From an uncultured Lachnospiraceae bacterium (GTDB lineage: Bacteria > Bacillota > Clostridia > Lachnospirales > Lachnospiraceae): 64,000 bases of DNA. Position 1 is the stretch's first letter. Every line of letters starts with the position of its first letter. Made by a program: the position numbers and the translations under genes. The stretch is from positions 1 through 64,000 of the forward strand of contig CAJTZH010000003.1 of the NCBI GenBank assembly GCA_910584325.1, given 5' to 3'. The notes below the pieces were generated by a model that saw nothing but the letters and a program-made list of their open reading frames with translations, was not told where the DNA came from and did no database searches. Shown piece by piece: positions 1 to 8,457 of this stretch.

Positions 1-742
1 CCAGAATCAAAAATCCCACCATCACCTCGAAAAATGTAATACCCATAATCAGCATATAGGATTTGAAACACTTAAACACGGTTCCTTTCAGATATCCTTT
101 AATTTCCAGCAGAAGTCCTTTCGATTGTTCCGGTATCTGCCTTGCCCAGAAATTGATAATATTATGGATATCCATCGTCATAAATACCGTCAGAATCAAT
201 GTAATCAGCATTTTCATCAATATTTTCGGTACGGACGCCGCCGCGCCGGAAACTACCGAGATTGTTCCTGATGAAATACCTGAAACAAGGCTGCCAAGCG
301 TCGTCAAGATGTCATCCGACTTCTCCTCAAACATTCCCATAAGAGATGGGTCAATTTTACTGCTGGTCTCTTCAAACCAGTTTAAAAAGCTCTCGAGCAC
401 CGGCGCAATATGCGTCTCATAAACCTGCGGAAATGTTATGACAACGTTGCGTAAATAGGCGTAACCATGCATAAAAAGCCGTGAAATTGCCGCACCGATG
501 ACAATATAAAACAGTAACACGATGACAAGCGCTACGACCGGTTTTTTTAAATGAATTTTCTGTGAAATCCAGGCAATCGGTTTTGCCAGAATCCAGGCAA
601 TGACAAAAGAAATAATCAGCGGCGCAAGCACCGGTTCCGCTATCCGCATCACAAGCAGAATGAGCGCCGCAATAATCCCCCAGTAAAGCATGTTCACAAT
701 AAAATGCCGTCTTTTTTCAATCTTATCGATTTGTTCTCCCAT
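1..742 (-). CDS. AI-2E family transporter-like membrane protein (partial)
   Basis: These are the first 247 codons of a polytopic membrane protein; the 3' end lies beyond the left edge of the window. A short charged N terminus is followed by closely spaced hydrophobic helices, then a long hydrophilic extracytoplasmic segment (about residues 90-155), then more helices. This is the arrangement of the AI-2E exporter/YtvI superfamily. The ATG at 740-742 has AAGGAGG five bases upstream. It follows the DUF815 ATPase by 51 bases on the same strand and is probably cotranscribed with it. A second family member lies at 3484-4620. Substrates differ widely in this family (AI-2 export, Na+/H+ exchange, sporulation proteins), so no substrate is assigned. 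Family call fairly sure, role unknown. Confidence 0.75.
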   Translation of the reverse strand, partial: MGEQIDKIEKRRHFIVNMLYWGIIAALILLVMRIAEPVLAPLIISFVIAWILAKPIAWISQKIHLKKPVVALVIVLLFYIVIGAAISRLFMHGYAYLRNVVITFPQVYETHIAPVLESFLNWFEETSSKIDPSLMGMFEEKSDDILTTLGSLVSGISSGTISVVSGAAASVPKILMKMLITLILTVFMTMDIHNIINFWARQIPEQSKGLLLEIKGYLKGTVFKCFKSYMLIMGITFFEVMVGFLIL

Positions 743-793
743 ACGTTCCTCCTTATTAAATATCTGAATATACTTTTCCCCGAAAGTACTCCC

Positions 794-2104
794 TTATGCT
801 TTCAGCGTACCCGTCACATAATTCACAAACTGCTGTGCCGTTCTGCCCGAAATGCCGCCGTGGCTTAACTCCCATTTATTTGCCTCGGCACACAGCTCCT
901 CGTCGGACATCGTAACGCCCGCCTTTCTCGCAAGTTCGATAACAATGTGAAAATACTCTTTCTGATTTGGTCTCTGGAAGTTAATGGTCACGCCGAAGCG
1001 ATTGACCAGAGACAATTTTTCCTGCATCGTGTCGGAACGGTGCAGCCCTTCATTCTGCTCCACATCGTCTCTGTCTTTCCACGTTTCCTTAATCAGATGT
1101 CTTCTGTTCGAAGTCGCATAAATCAGTATGTTTTCCGGCTTTGTTTCTACTCCGCCCTCTATGACAGCCTTTAAGAACTTGTACTCAATCTCAAATTCCT
1201 CAAAGGACAAATCATCCATGTAGATAATAAATTTGTAATTACGGTTTTTCACGCTCGCAATCACATTCGATAAATCCTGAAACTGATGCTTGTAAATCTC
1301 AATCATCCGTAATCCCTGGTCATAGAACTCATTGACAATCGCCTTAATACTCGTCGATTTTCCGGTTCCGCTGTCGCCAAACAGCAAAACATTATTTGCC
1401 TTGCGTCCTTCCACAAACGCTCTCGTATTATCAACCAGTTTCTTTTTCTGCAGTTCGTATCCGACCAAATCCTTTAACAATACTTTTTCCATATTGTTTA
1501 TCGGCAGGAAACGGACGTTATTATTTATTTCCGGCGCAATGCGGAACGCCTTGTTCAGGCCAAACATGCCCACGCCGTACGCCTTATAAAATCCCGTGAC
1601 TTTCTTAAAAAACTCATCCTCGTCTAAAGAAGCGGCAAGTTTTTTAGACAGTACCTGCACTTTCTCGCTGACATTTTTATTGTACATCAGCTCCGGCTTG
1701 CCGATTGCCTTATAATTGGAAATTCTGCTAAAACAGTCAATTCCAAGCGCTTTCTCAATTGCGGAAAAATCATAATGGAACAGCTCCATAAACGCCCTGA
1801 AATCATTCTTCGCAAAGTAATTGACGCTTCCGTCGTTCGCGCCAATCTTCTCGCAGGTGATGCTGAACGGATTTTCATCGGTAATCAGCAGAAACGTCAG
1901 ATAATTCTGCCACAAATTCCTGTCAAACCCGTAATCCGTCGCCAGAATCAAAAGCCGTTTGATCTGTCCGTAAATTCTTGTCCGCAGACTTTCCTTGTTG
2001 TAGTCGCCCGATTCAAATGTTCTCGTCACATCACTCAATTCCATTAAAATAGAATCTTTCGGCATACTGCCGTAAATTATCAGTTTTGAAACAATATTAT
2101 ACAT
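794..2104 (-). CDS. DUF815-family AAA ATPase
   Basis: This 436-residue protein fits the DUF815 family of AAA+ ATPases. The Walker A motif GDSGTGKST is at residues 243-251 and Walker B (FIIYMDD) at about 292-298. The first ~200 residues are a helical family-specific region and the C-terminal part carries the AAA lid. It is cytoplasmic with no membrane segment. The ATG at 2102-2104 follows AAGGAAG. It sits 24 bases downstream of a small unknown gene in a minus-strand run with the phosphodiesterase and an AI-2E-type protein. The biological role of DUF815 proteins is not established. I infer only nucleotide-dependent remodelling from the AAA fold. Confidence 0.85.
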   Translation of the reverse strand: MYNIVSKLIIYGSMPKDSILMELSDVTRTFESGDYNKESLRTRIYGQIKRLLILATDYGFDRNLWQNYLTFLLITDENPFSITCEKIGANDGSVNYFAKNDFRAFMELFHYDFSAIEKALGIDCFSRISNYKAIGKPELMYNKNVSEKVQVLSKKLAASLDEDEFFKKVTGFYKAYGVGMFGLNKAFRIAPEINNNVRFLPINNMEKVLLKDLVGYELQKKKLVDNTRAFVEGRKANNVLLFGDSGTGKSTSIKAIVNEFYDQGLRMIEIYKHQFQDLSNVIASVKNRNYKFIIYMDDLSFEEFEIEYKFLKAVIEGGVETKPENILIYATSNRRHLIKETWKDRDDVEQNEGLHRSDTMQEKLSLVNRFGVTINFQRPNQKEYFHIVIELARKAGVTMSDEELCAEANKWELSHGGISGRTAQQFVNYVTGTLKA

Positions 2105-2128
2105 AGTTCTTCCTTTCCGTAACGTACG

Positions 2129-2521
2129 TTATCTCATCTTATCTCTTCCCAAATCCTCATCGAGCTTCTCCATATAAGGAACGGGGTCGTCCTCCATTTT
2201 CATAAAGAAATCAAACGCCATCAGTACCATACTTTCCTCGTTACATTCGTTTTCTATCTTTCCTCTGTCCAGATAGCGGAATATGTAATTGATTCGCTGC
2301 CAGACATAGCAATCCAGGATATTGTATCCGCGGATTTCATACTTTCCCAGAAGTTCATGGTGGTCAATATAATATTCAAATTCCCTGTAAATGCGCGGAT
2401 GTTTTAATAACGCTCCCCATATTTCCCGCGAATAACTCTCGGAAAGTCCCGCATAACGGCTTAACTTCTCCAGAAACTCCATCGCTTTTATCTTACCGGC
2501 ATCATAAATTATATTCGCCAT
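2129..2521 (-). CDS. conserved hypothetical protein
   Basis: A soluble protein of about 130 residues that I do not recognise. It is rich in aromatic and charged residues (several Tyr, Arg and Glu), has no signal peptide or membrane segment, and looks largely helical. I chose the ATG at 2519-2521 (MANIIYD...) because GGAAGAGGG lies at suitable spacing. A longer form starting at a GTG at 2554 would overlap the upstream phosphodiesterase gene by 46 bases. With the chosen start the overlap is 13 bases, which suggests translational coupling. It lies between the phosphodiesterase and the DUF815 ATPase and may belong to the same transcript. Confidence 0.7.
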   Translation of the reverse strand: MANIIYDAGKIKAMEFLEKLSRYAGLSESYSREIWGALLKHPRIYREFEYYIDHHELLGKYEIRGYNILDCYVWQRINYIFRYLDRGKIENECNEESMVLMAFDFFMKMEDDPVPYMEKLDEDLGRDKMR

Positions 2522-3051
2522 TCCATATACCCTCTTCCCTCTAAATCTTTCCACAAAAACACGTCGTCTTCCACCGTCATATAACTATGCGGACTGTTGT
2601 CTTTCGGAATAGAAACTGAACCCGGATTCATGTAAATATAATTCTCATGGGCAGTACACTTCGGAACATGGCTATGACCGTTTAACAAAACGGCTCCCGC
2701 CTCCATCGGCAGCGGATTCTCCTCATTATAGACATGACCGTGGGTGGCGTACAAGACCGCGTTCCCCGTAAAAAGAACCGCGTACTCCGCAAGTACGGGA
2801 AACGAAAGAACCATCTGGTCTACCTGCGCCTCGCAGTTTCCCTTCACGCACAGCAGTTTATTCTTCAGCGGATTCAAAAGCTCAATGACCTCTTTGGGCG
2901 CATACTCTTTTGGCAGGTCGTTACGCGGTCCGTGATACAAAATATCCCCCAAAAGCAGTAGTTTATCCGCCTGTTCCCGCTCAAACGCCAAAATCATCTG
3001 TCTACAGTAATATGCCGAACCGTGGATGTCTGATGCAATCATCAATTTCAT
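2509..3051 (-). CDS. YfcE/MJ0936-type metallophosphodiesterase
   Basis: A 180-residue calcineurin-like phosphoesterase of the small YfcE/MJ0936 type, at the usual family length. The metal-binding motifs appear in order: SDIHG near the N terminus, GDILYHGP, GNCE, ATHGH and NGHSH. These supply the Asp, Asn and His ligands of a two-metal site. The family hydrolyses phosphodiesters in vitro and physiological substrates are mostly unknown. It is cytoplasmic. It is the first gene of a minus-strand group that continues into a small unknown protein and a DUF815 ATPase. A terminator at 3109-3135 separates it from the thioredoxin gene upstream. Confidence 0.85.
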   Translation of the reverse strand: MKLMIASDIHGSAYYCRQMILAFEREQADKLLLLGDILYHGPRNDLPKEYAPKEVIELLNPLKNKLLCVKGNCEAQVDQMVLSFPVLAEYAVLFTGNAVLYATHGHVYNEENPLPMEAGAVLLNGHSHVPKCTAHENYIYMNPGSVSIPKDNSPHSYMTVEDDVFLWKDLEGRGYMEWRI

Positions 3052-3108
3052 TTTTCATTCCTCCCTGAAAGCAGTTTATATCTCTGACGCAATCACTCCC
3101 AAATGAAC

Positions 3109-3135
3109 GAAAAGGTGCCGCCAAAAGCGGACACC
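3109..3135 (-). terminator. intrinsic terminator after trxA
   Basis: On the minus strand GGTG/CACC and CCGC/GCGG arms form a hairpin with one bulged T and a TTTTG loop, followed by TTTTCG. It lies directly after the thioredoxin stop codon and ends the AI-2E-type/thioredoxin transcript. Confidence 0.65.
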
Positions 3136-3143
3136 TCCTAATA

Positions 3144-3455
3144 TTAAAGCTTTAGCATCTCTTCTATTTCTGCCTTCGAAACAAGTCCTACAGACGTCTT
3201 TACCGCTTCCCCATCCTTAAAAACAACAAGCGTCGGGATACTCATAACACGGTATTTTACCGCAAGTTCGTTTTCCTCGTCGACATTTACCTTGTAAAAA
3301 TGCGCCTCCGGATGCGCTGCTGCCAGCTCCTCAACAACCGGCGCCAGCATCTTGCATGGACCGCACCAGTCTGCAAAAAAGTCCACAATCGTAATGCCCC
3401 TGCCCTTTAAAACTTTATTGTCGAAATCAGCATTTGAAATATGTTCTACTGCCAT
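3144..3455 (-). CDS. trxA: thioredoxin
   Basis: A 103-residue thioredoxin with the classical WCGPC active site (C31/C34) and the cis-Pro segment MSIPT. It reduces protein disulfides in the cytoplasm, normally recharged by thioredoxin reductase, which is not in this window. The start is the ATG at 3453-3455 (MAVEHIS...), which has an AGGAGG at good spacing. The 14 residues upstream in the same frame overlap the preceding gene and look noncoding. It follows the AI-2E-type gene closely and is probably cotranscribed with it. Length and motifs are standard. Confidence 0.95.
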   Translation of the reverse strand: MAVEHISNADFDNKVLKGRGITIVDFFADWCGPCKMLAPVVEELAAAHPEAHFYKVNVDEENELAVKYRVMSIPTLVVFKDGEAVKTSVGLVSKAEIEEMLKL

Positions 3456-3483
3456 CTCACTTACCTCCTGTATTTTTTTATTC

Positions 3484-4620
3484 TTATTCTGCCACATTTT
3501 GTGCGGCTGTATTCTTTAATTTATAATTGACGTCTGCCCGCAGCAGCTTATAAAGTGTCGCCGCAAGCGGTACGCCAAACAGCATTCCCGGAATCCCCAT
3601 GATACCGCCCCCGACAGTGACTGCCGCAAGAACCCACATTCCCGGAAGCCCTATGGAACTTCCCACAACTTTCGGATAAATCAGATTTCCCTCAAGCTGC
3701 TGCAGCACAACGATATAAACAATAAATAATACCGCTTTTAACGGACTGACGGTGCAAATCATAAACGCTCCCACCCCTGCGCCGATATACGCGCCCGCTA
3801 CCGGAATCAGAGCCGTAACGCCGATAACCGCTCCTGTCATTCCCGCGTAAGGGAATCCGAAAATCAGCATCCCCACGGCGCACAAAACGCCGAGAATCAC
3901 TGCTTCCGTACACTGTCCCACAATATAGCTTTTAAATGTTTCATTCGCGACGGTAAAAAAATATTCCATTTTCATTCTGATACGGTCTTTCAGATAAACA
4001 TGAAACAGCTTGTTAAACTGTCCCAGTACTTTTTCCTTGTTTAATAACAGATACAGCGCAAAAATAAAGCCGATTAATGCCTGCGCCGCAAACGAAAACA
4101 GCGAGGAAGCGATATTAAGCGCCGAATTCATCACACCGCCCGCGCCTGTTACCACTACGTCAATGATATCCTTTATCATTTTCTGCCAGTCAATCTGCGT
4201 ATTCAACATCTCCGGGTCAAGGAACGGTTTAATGTCCTCATTCTGAATCACCCAAAGATATGCTTTGTTTAACACGACCGGGACCTCCTTCACAAGAAGT
4301 TCGATACTCGAAACAAACTCCGGCACGACAATCCCGATAACGACAGCCAGAATTGCGACAACGGTCACAAGCGAAAGCACGATGCATGTTCCTCTGCGCG
4401 ATTTGTTGAGCCATGCCTTCTTGGAATTTTTAAAATAGAATCTCTCGTAAAAACACATGAGAATGTTGATGACATAAGCCATAACTACTCCTACAAGAAG
4501 AGGCATTGCCGCCGCGATTCCAAGCGCCAGCGCATCGGATACCGCCGTCCAGTAATAAATAATCAGAAAGACGGCAACTGCCACAGCTCCGATACCCAAA
4601 TACTTTTTCTTGTCTACCAT
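3484..4620 (-). CDS. AI-2E family transporter-like membrane protein
   Basis: A 378-residue polytopic membrane protein of the AI-2E exporter/PerM/YtvI superfamily, at typical full length. Helices at about residues 12-50 and 75-95 are followed by a soluble segment (about 95-165), a helix near 170-195, and a conserved C-terminal cluster of Gly-rich helices (about 230-365, with GVTALIPVAGAYIG and GGGIMGIPGMLFGVP). GGAGGAAGAATT precedes the ATG at 4618-4620. It overlaps the barstar-like gene upstream by 7 bases and precedes trxA, so it may be translationally coupled. The substrate cannot be read from sequence. Confidence 0.85.
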   Translation of the reverse strand: MVDKKKYLGIGAVAVAVFLIIYYWTAVSDALALGIAAAMPLLVGVVMAYVINILMCFYERFYFKNSKKAWLNKSRRGTCIVLSLVTVVAILAVVIGIVVPEFVSSIELLVKEVPVVLNKAYLWVIQNEDIKPFLDPEMLNTQIDWQKMIKDIIDVVVTGAGGVMNSALNIASSLFSFAAQALIGFIFALYLLLNKEKVLGQFNKLFHVYLKDRIRMKMEYFFTVANETFKSYIVGQCTEAVILGVLCAVGMLIFGFPYAGMTGAVIGVTALIPVAGAYIGAGVGAFMICTVSPLKAVLFIVYIVVLQQLEGNLIYPKVVGSSIGLPGMWVLAAVTVGGGIMGIPGMLFGVPLAATLYKLLRADVNYKLKNTAAQNVAE

Positions 4621-4916
4621 AATTCTTCCTCCACATCATTGTTTTCCGTCTTAATTGTAATACAGGATTCATTTTCCTGTGCCGCGATATTTAACACCTG
4701 AAGAAACCGTTCCCCATAAAACGGAATATTTTCACAAAGCCTCTCCCTGTTTAATATTGTAATCTCCACCGGCGTAAAATATGTGGAAAGCACGTCATAG
4801 AGCGCGTCCAGATTATTTCCGTAATAATCCGGCAGCGAAAGCCGTTTTCTGAACAGCTCATGCAGTTCGTCTTTTCCGGTTATTTTATCACCGTCTAATG
4901 TAATTTCTATCATCAT
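4614..4916 (-). CDS. barstar-family ribonuclease inhibitor
   Basis: A 100-residue cytoplasmic protein of the barstar family. The segment LPDYYGNNLDALYDVL aligns with the barnase-binding helix of Bacillus barstar and keeps the Tyr, the Asn and both Asp residues equivalent to D35 and D39; the Trp between them is Tyr here. Barstar blocks barnase by inserting this acidic helix into the active site. The gene lies 21 bases downstream of a barnase-like lipoprotein gene on the same strand, as expected of an immunity gene for its cognate RNase. It overlaps the next gene (AI-2E-type) by 7 bases. Confidence 0.88.
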   Translation of the reverse strand: MMIEITLDGDKITGKDELHELFRKRLSLPDYYGNNLDALYDVLSTYFTPVEITILNRERLCENIPFYGERFLQVLNIAAQENESCITIKTENNDVEEELW

Positions 4917-4937
4917 AACCCCCGCTGATATGTTCCT

Positions 4938-5534
4938 CTATTCATATAACAGCTCAAATGTATTATAATGGTCTTCCGTATAATAAATCAAGCCGTCATT
5001 GGAAAAAACAATCCTTTTCGCACCGCGCTTTGCGGCATGCATCGTATCAATATCGCATTCATAGTACTGTCTGCCCGAAGCCTCAGGTAGATTTCCCTCG
5101 TAATTGCCGAACTTGTCTCCGCCGATACACGCGCCGTAAACATAATCGTCAAGTCCGCCGCCGGGCCAGCCAAGCGCCTGTGCTTCTTTCTTCGTCATGA
5201 AGTTCGGCGGAAGTTTTCCGTATGTATGAAGGTACAATGCCACATCGTCTTTAGAAGTATAGCTGCCGTCCTCCGCAATTGCCGCAGCAGCGGTTGTCTG
5301 CTCCTGCGTGGTGGTTTCCTGCTGTTTTGTGGTTGTCTCTGGTGCGGCTGTCGCGTCTTGTTGTTTTGCGTCCGTCTCTTGCGAAGCAGTCGTCTGTTCT
5401 TTGACCGTTGCTTCTATCGAAACCGTCGTCGCGTCCGCAAGCTGACCGGACGGTTTCTTATCGGATGTGCAGCCCGCCCAGAGCGCGAAGCAGAACAACA
5501 AAAGTATCATTAATTTTTTTGAAAATTTTTTCAT
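4938..5534 (-). CDS. barnase-like ribonuclease, predicted lipoprotein
   Basis: A 198-residue exported protein. The N terminus is a lipoprotein signal with a hydrophobic core and a lipobox ending in Cys22 (LWAGC). Residues ~23-85 form a low-complexity Thr/Gln/Glu/Ala linker. The C-terminal ~110 residues match barnase (TKKEAQALGW, IGGDKFGNYEG, GRQYYECDI, KRIVF, TEDHYNTF). The equivalents of barnase K27, E73, R83, R87 and H102 are present, while R59 is replaced by Tyr. The ATG at 5532-5534 is preferred over one six codons upstream because it gives a normal signal peptide. The inhibitor gene follows directly. I infer a membrane-tethered extracytoplasmic RNase. Confidence 0.87.
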   Translation of the reverse strand: MKKFSKKLMILLLFCFALWAGCTSDKKPSGQLADATTVSIEATVKEQTTASQETDAKQQDATAAPETTTKQQETTTQEQTTAAAAIAEDGSYTSKDDVALYLHTYGKLPPNFMTKKEAQALGWPGGGLDDYVYGACIGGDKFGNYEGNLPEASGRQYYECDIDTMHAAKRGAKRIVFSNDGLIYYTEDHYNTFELLYE

Positions 5535-5651
5535 ATCCCTGTAAGCTCCCATATTTTATTTTTTTAAATATGTTTATTCGTCAGACATAACAGAATCAGG
5601 ACTATACCAGTCAACTTCATCTGCCGGCTAACCATCGGCAGCCGGAAATTA

Positions 5652-6035
5652 TCACGCTAAAATTTTATATCCGGCAGTACGAAGTACCTCTAACGCTCTT
5701 GCATAATTTTCTTTTTTTGTAAACACATAATCCGTGTTGAATGTTGAAACTGCAAAAATCCCAATGTTATTTTCCGCCAGAATCCCGGTAATCCCAGAGA
5801 GTATGCCAATCAATGAAAATTCCAGCTCTCCCTGAATACGAAACGCCCTCCAGCCGTCATCTCTTTTTATAACATCATACGGCACATCTGCTGTCATACA
5901 TACCAATGACTTTTCCTCATCTGTTTTGCCGATAAAACAGTATTGTGCATTCAGATTTACAGATGAATAGTCTGCAGCTTTGCATATTGAAAAGTCATAA
6001 TCAATTGTTTTAATCTCTATTGTATTTATCTCCAA
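5652..6035 (-). CDS. ACT domain-containing protein
   Basis: A 127-residue soluble protein with a C-terminal ACT-type fold (about residues 60-125): the stretch LEFSLIGILSGITGILAENNIGIFAVSTF has the helix and strand pattern of tandem-ACT proteins that bind amino acids. The first ~60 residues resemble the paired N-terminal half of that family. The start appears to be a TTG at 6033-6035 preceded by GGAGG at good spacing. It is monocistronic here. The ligand and role are unknown; stand-alone ACT proteins often regulate amino-acid metabolism. Confidence 0.75.
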   Translation of the reverse strand: MEINTIEIKTIDYDFSICKAADYSSVNLNAQYCFIGKTDEEKSLVCMTADVPYDVIKRDDGWRAFRIQGELEFSLIGILSGITGILAENNIGIFAVSTFNTDYVFTKKENYARALEVLRTAGYKILA

Positions 6036-6170
6036 AAAGGTTCCTCCGGCTGTCTAATCTTCATATTCTTCTTCCATATCTTTTAAAACTTGTAATAATT
6101 GATATAAATTATCAATATTTCCCGCAAGAACGGCGGCTTATATTTGACGTGTCTTTCTTCACTCATCCTA

Positions 6171-7307
6171 TCACAGCAGCGACGCAATCAGCGCCTCCAC
6201 ATGAAACCGCATGTCGCTGCCGCAATACGCCGCAAGCGCATCCATATTTTCATCGGAATGTTCAATTTCCTTGGAATACAGATGGGCAAGCCAGATAAAA
6301 TCCTCAAAAGGCAGTTCCTGTTTCAGAAACCACTGCGAATAATCCACGCAGCGGATGACCAGCGTGCTTACAACACCAAATTTCACTTTAGAAATTAAAT
6401 CATAATCGTATACCGCCTTCATAAAATAACGGTAAGTAAAATATACCATAATCTGCTCATAGGCAATCTGCTGATTCTTAAGATATGCAGTAAATTTCTC
6501 CGCCAGTTTCTCATCCATGCATTCATTGTCACTGACTGCTTTTGCCAGAATATCCACCCATTCTGCATTTACCACTTCAAATTTTGTGTAAATGTTAAGA
6601 AGTTCTGTCCTGTTTTCAACGCCGTCAACATGCTTTGCAGCCTTTTTCATCCATTTGCGAACCTGTTTTTCCAAAAAGTCCTCATCCGCATACTGATTGC
6701 GGACCTTTTCTATTTTTTTGTATTTTCCCTTGTAAATGTATTTCTGAATATCGTTGGAAAACAGCAGAACGACTATCATCCTCCAGATGATGTCATGCGT
6801 CCTGTCCTGCAAAACCAAAAAACACTGTTCTCTCGCCGCCGTAAGCTGCATATACAAATCATAATCAATCTCATTGAGGGAAATTTCGTCGTCCGCTTCC
6901 TGCACCTGCCATATAAGCGGCTCTGTACGGCGCAAAATCAAGTCCGCCGCAGTCGGACAGGAAAGCGAAATTCCCTTTTCCTTCAAATCGCCGAAGCATT
7001 CATAAAACCGCGGGAACTCTGCGCAGGTGTCGCACAAATGCTCTTCTCCCAGCGCCGTATATAAATCACAGAGATTGCAGTCGTTCAAAAAACAACAACG
7101 CTTATTCGGAGTCAACGTAAAACGAATGCCGTCTTCATCAATGATGGTACTGTCCTTTAACCGTCTGCCAAATTCTCCGGGAACCGTTACATAATACTCC
7201 TGCGCCCGCTCGTCAACATCTACTTCCCAGCCTGCGCAGCAACTGTCTTTACAGTCTTTGGCAATACATCTGAACTCTTTATAGTAATCCGGTACTTTTA
7301 CTCTCAT
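6171..7307 (-). CDS. fliB: FliB-family flagellin lysine-N-methylase-like protein
   Basis: A 378-residue protein with the Cys-rich N-terminal signature of FliB-type lysine N-methylases: C-x4-C-x4-CC within residues ~14-25, then CCFLNDCNLCDLY and LCDTCAEFPRFY. In Salmonella FliB methylates surface lysines of flagellin, and the Cys cluster is thought to bind an iron-sulfur centre. No flagellar gene is in this window, so the target may be elsewhere or different. The start has GAGGAG overlapping the stop of the upstream pectinesterase gene (2-base gap), which indicates coupled translation of two seemingly unrelated enzymes. Confidence 0.75.
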   Translation of the reverse strand: MRVKVPDYYKEFRCIAKDCKDSCCAGWEVDVDERAQEYYVTVPGEFGRRLKDSTIIDEDGIRFTLTPNKRCCFLNDCNLCDLYTALGEEHLCDTCAEFPRFYECFGDLKEKGISLSCPTAADLILRRTEPLIWQVQEADDEISLNEIDYDLYMQLTAAREQCFLVLQDRTHDIIWRMIVVLLFSNDIQKYIYKGKYKKIEKVRNQYADEDFLEKQVRKWMKKAAKHVDGVENRTELLNIYTKFEVVNAEWVDILAKAVSDNECMDEKLAEKFTAYLKNQQIAYEQIMVYFTYRYFMKAVYDYDLISKVKFGVVSTLVIRCVDYSQWFLKQELPFEDFIWLAHLYSKEIEHSDENMDALAAYCGSDMRFHVEALIASLL

Positions 7308-7309
7308 TT

Positions 7310-8287
7310 CTACTCCTCAACAAAGTATTCCCACAAAACATTCTGTTTGCTGAACTGCTTTGCTTCCGATGTTTTTAATAACTGTATCCAGCCTGCGCGT
7401 CTTGCCGTGCCTTCGTATTTACAGCGGTATTCCGCAAAAAACGCGGTGTCATGTGCCTTGGGTTTATGCCAGTCATGCCAGCCGTCCACCTTAATATGTC
7501 TGCCGATTTCGCATCCAAGCAGCACAGTCTTTGCGTAAATGCGCCACGGTCTTCCGAGGTAAACGGAATTTTCCGGGCAGTCCCCCGTAAACCGGCATTT
7601 ATAAAATACAAATCCGCAGTCGTTGTCTCTCCACGTACAGGGCGCCGCCACATAACCTTTGACGCTTCCCTCATACCGCTCGTCGTCCTCGGTAATATTA
7701 TAACGGGAAAAAATCTCGCACTGGTCAAAATATGCCGCCGCGCCGCCGAAAATAAAATCGATGTCTCCCTCGATATAGCAATTCTTATAAAACTGTCTCG
7801 CGTCTGTCATATGTAAATCTGCCCCAAGCTGCTCCTCGCAGTTTGTTTTACATTCCGGTCCCGGCGCCGTAAACAGCGTATCCTGACAGCCGATAAGACG
7901 GCAGTTATAAAACTGCATCCTGTCTCCGTCAGCATAAAGCGCCACTGCCTGCCCAAAATCCCGTCCGTTCCCAGCAGTATTCTTTACCGTAATGTTTTTC
8001 ATAATTATATTGTCTCCGCAAAGTTTTAATGTTGCGGTGCGCATGGTTCCGTAAGGCGTTCCGTCCTCCATGAGTTTTTTCGCGTAATCGCCGTACACAA
8101 TGACCGTATGCTCGGCGCTCTCGCCGATAATCGTCACATCACCGCGGGCAAGCTCTAGTTTTTCATCATATATTCCGTTTAATATATGGATATCTACATG
8201 ACCTTTTAGTTCCATCGCCATCGAAAAAGCCTGTCCGATGGTTTCGACCTGCCCCCTGCCGTATTTTCCTACCGTGATTATGCTCAT
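7310..8287 (-). CDS. pectinesterase (pectin methylesterase), no signal peptide
   Basis: A 325-residue beta-helix enzyme of the pectinesterase family (carbohydrate esterase 8). Recognisable motifs are GYE-like NGIYDEKLEL, the substrate loop GRDFGQAVAL, the catalytic segment CQDTLF, the second catalytic Asp in GDIDFIFG and the conserved LGRPWR. It removes methyl esters from pectin, releasing methanol. No N-terminal signal or membrane segment is visible, so it is predicted to be cytoplasmic and would act on imported oligogalacturonides. AAGGAGGG precedes the ATG at 8285-8287. It is coupled to the FliB-like gene downstream. A terminator separates it from the flavin lipoprotein gene. Confidence 0.88.
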   Translation of the reverse strand: MSIITVGKYGRGQVETIGQAFSMAMELKGHVDIHILNGIYDEKLELARGDVTIIGESAEHTVIVYGDYAKKLMEDGTPYGTMRTATLKLCGDNIIMKNITVKNTAGNGRDFGQAVALYADGDRMQFYNCRLIGCQDTLFTAPGPECKTNCEEQLGADLHMTDARQFYKNCYIEGDIDFIFGGAAAYFDQCEIFSRYNITEDDERYEGSVKGYVAAPCTWRDNDCGFVFYKCRFTGDCPENSVYLGRPWRIYAKTVLLGCEIGRHIKVDGWHDWHKPKAHDTAFFAEYRCKYEGTARRAGWIQLLKTSEAKQFSKQNVLWEYFVEE

Positions 8288-8363
8288 GTAAAAACCCTCC
8301 TTGTCCCCTGTTTCTCCTAGTATTATACCACAATGTGGTAATAAATAAATATAAAATTTGGGT

Positions 8364-8394
8364 AAAAAAAGAGACCTTCCAAGAAGTCTCTTTT
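8364..8394 (-). terminator. intrinsic terminator after the FMN-binding lipoprotein gene
   Basis: AAAAGAGAC (8367-8375) and GTCTCTTTT (8386-8394) form a perfect 9-bp stem with a 10-base loop, and on the minus strand it continues into a run of T. It ends the MCP/lipoprotein transcript about 65 bases after the lipoprotein stop codon. Confidence 0.85.
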
Positions 8395-8457
8395 ACGGAT
8401 TCTTATTGTCTTTACTTCCACTCTGCCATATCCCTCATCTGATACTGCACCGTTCAT

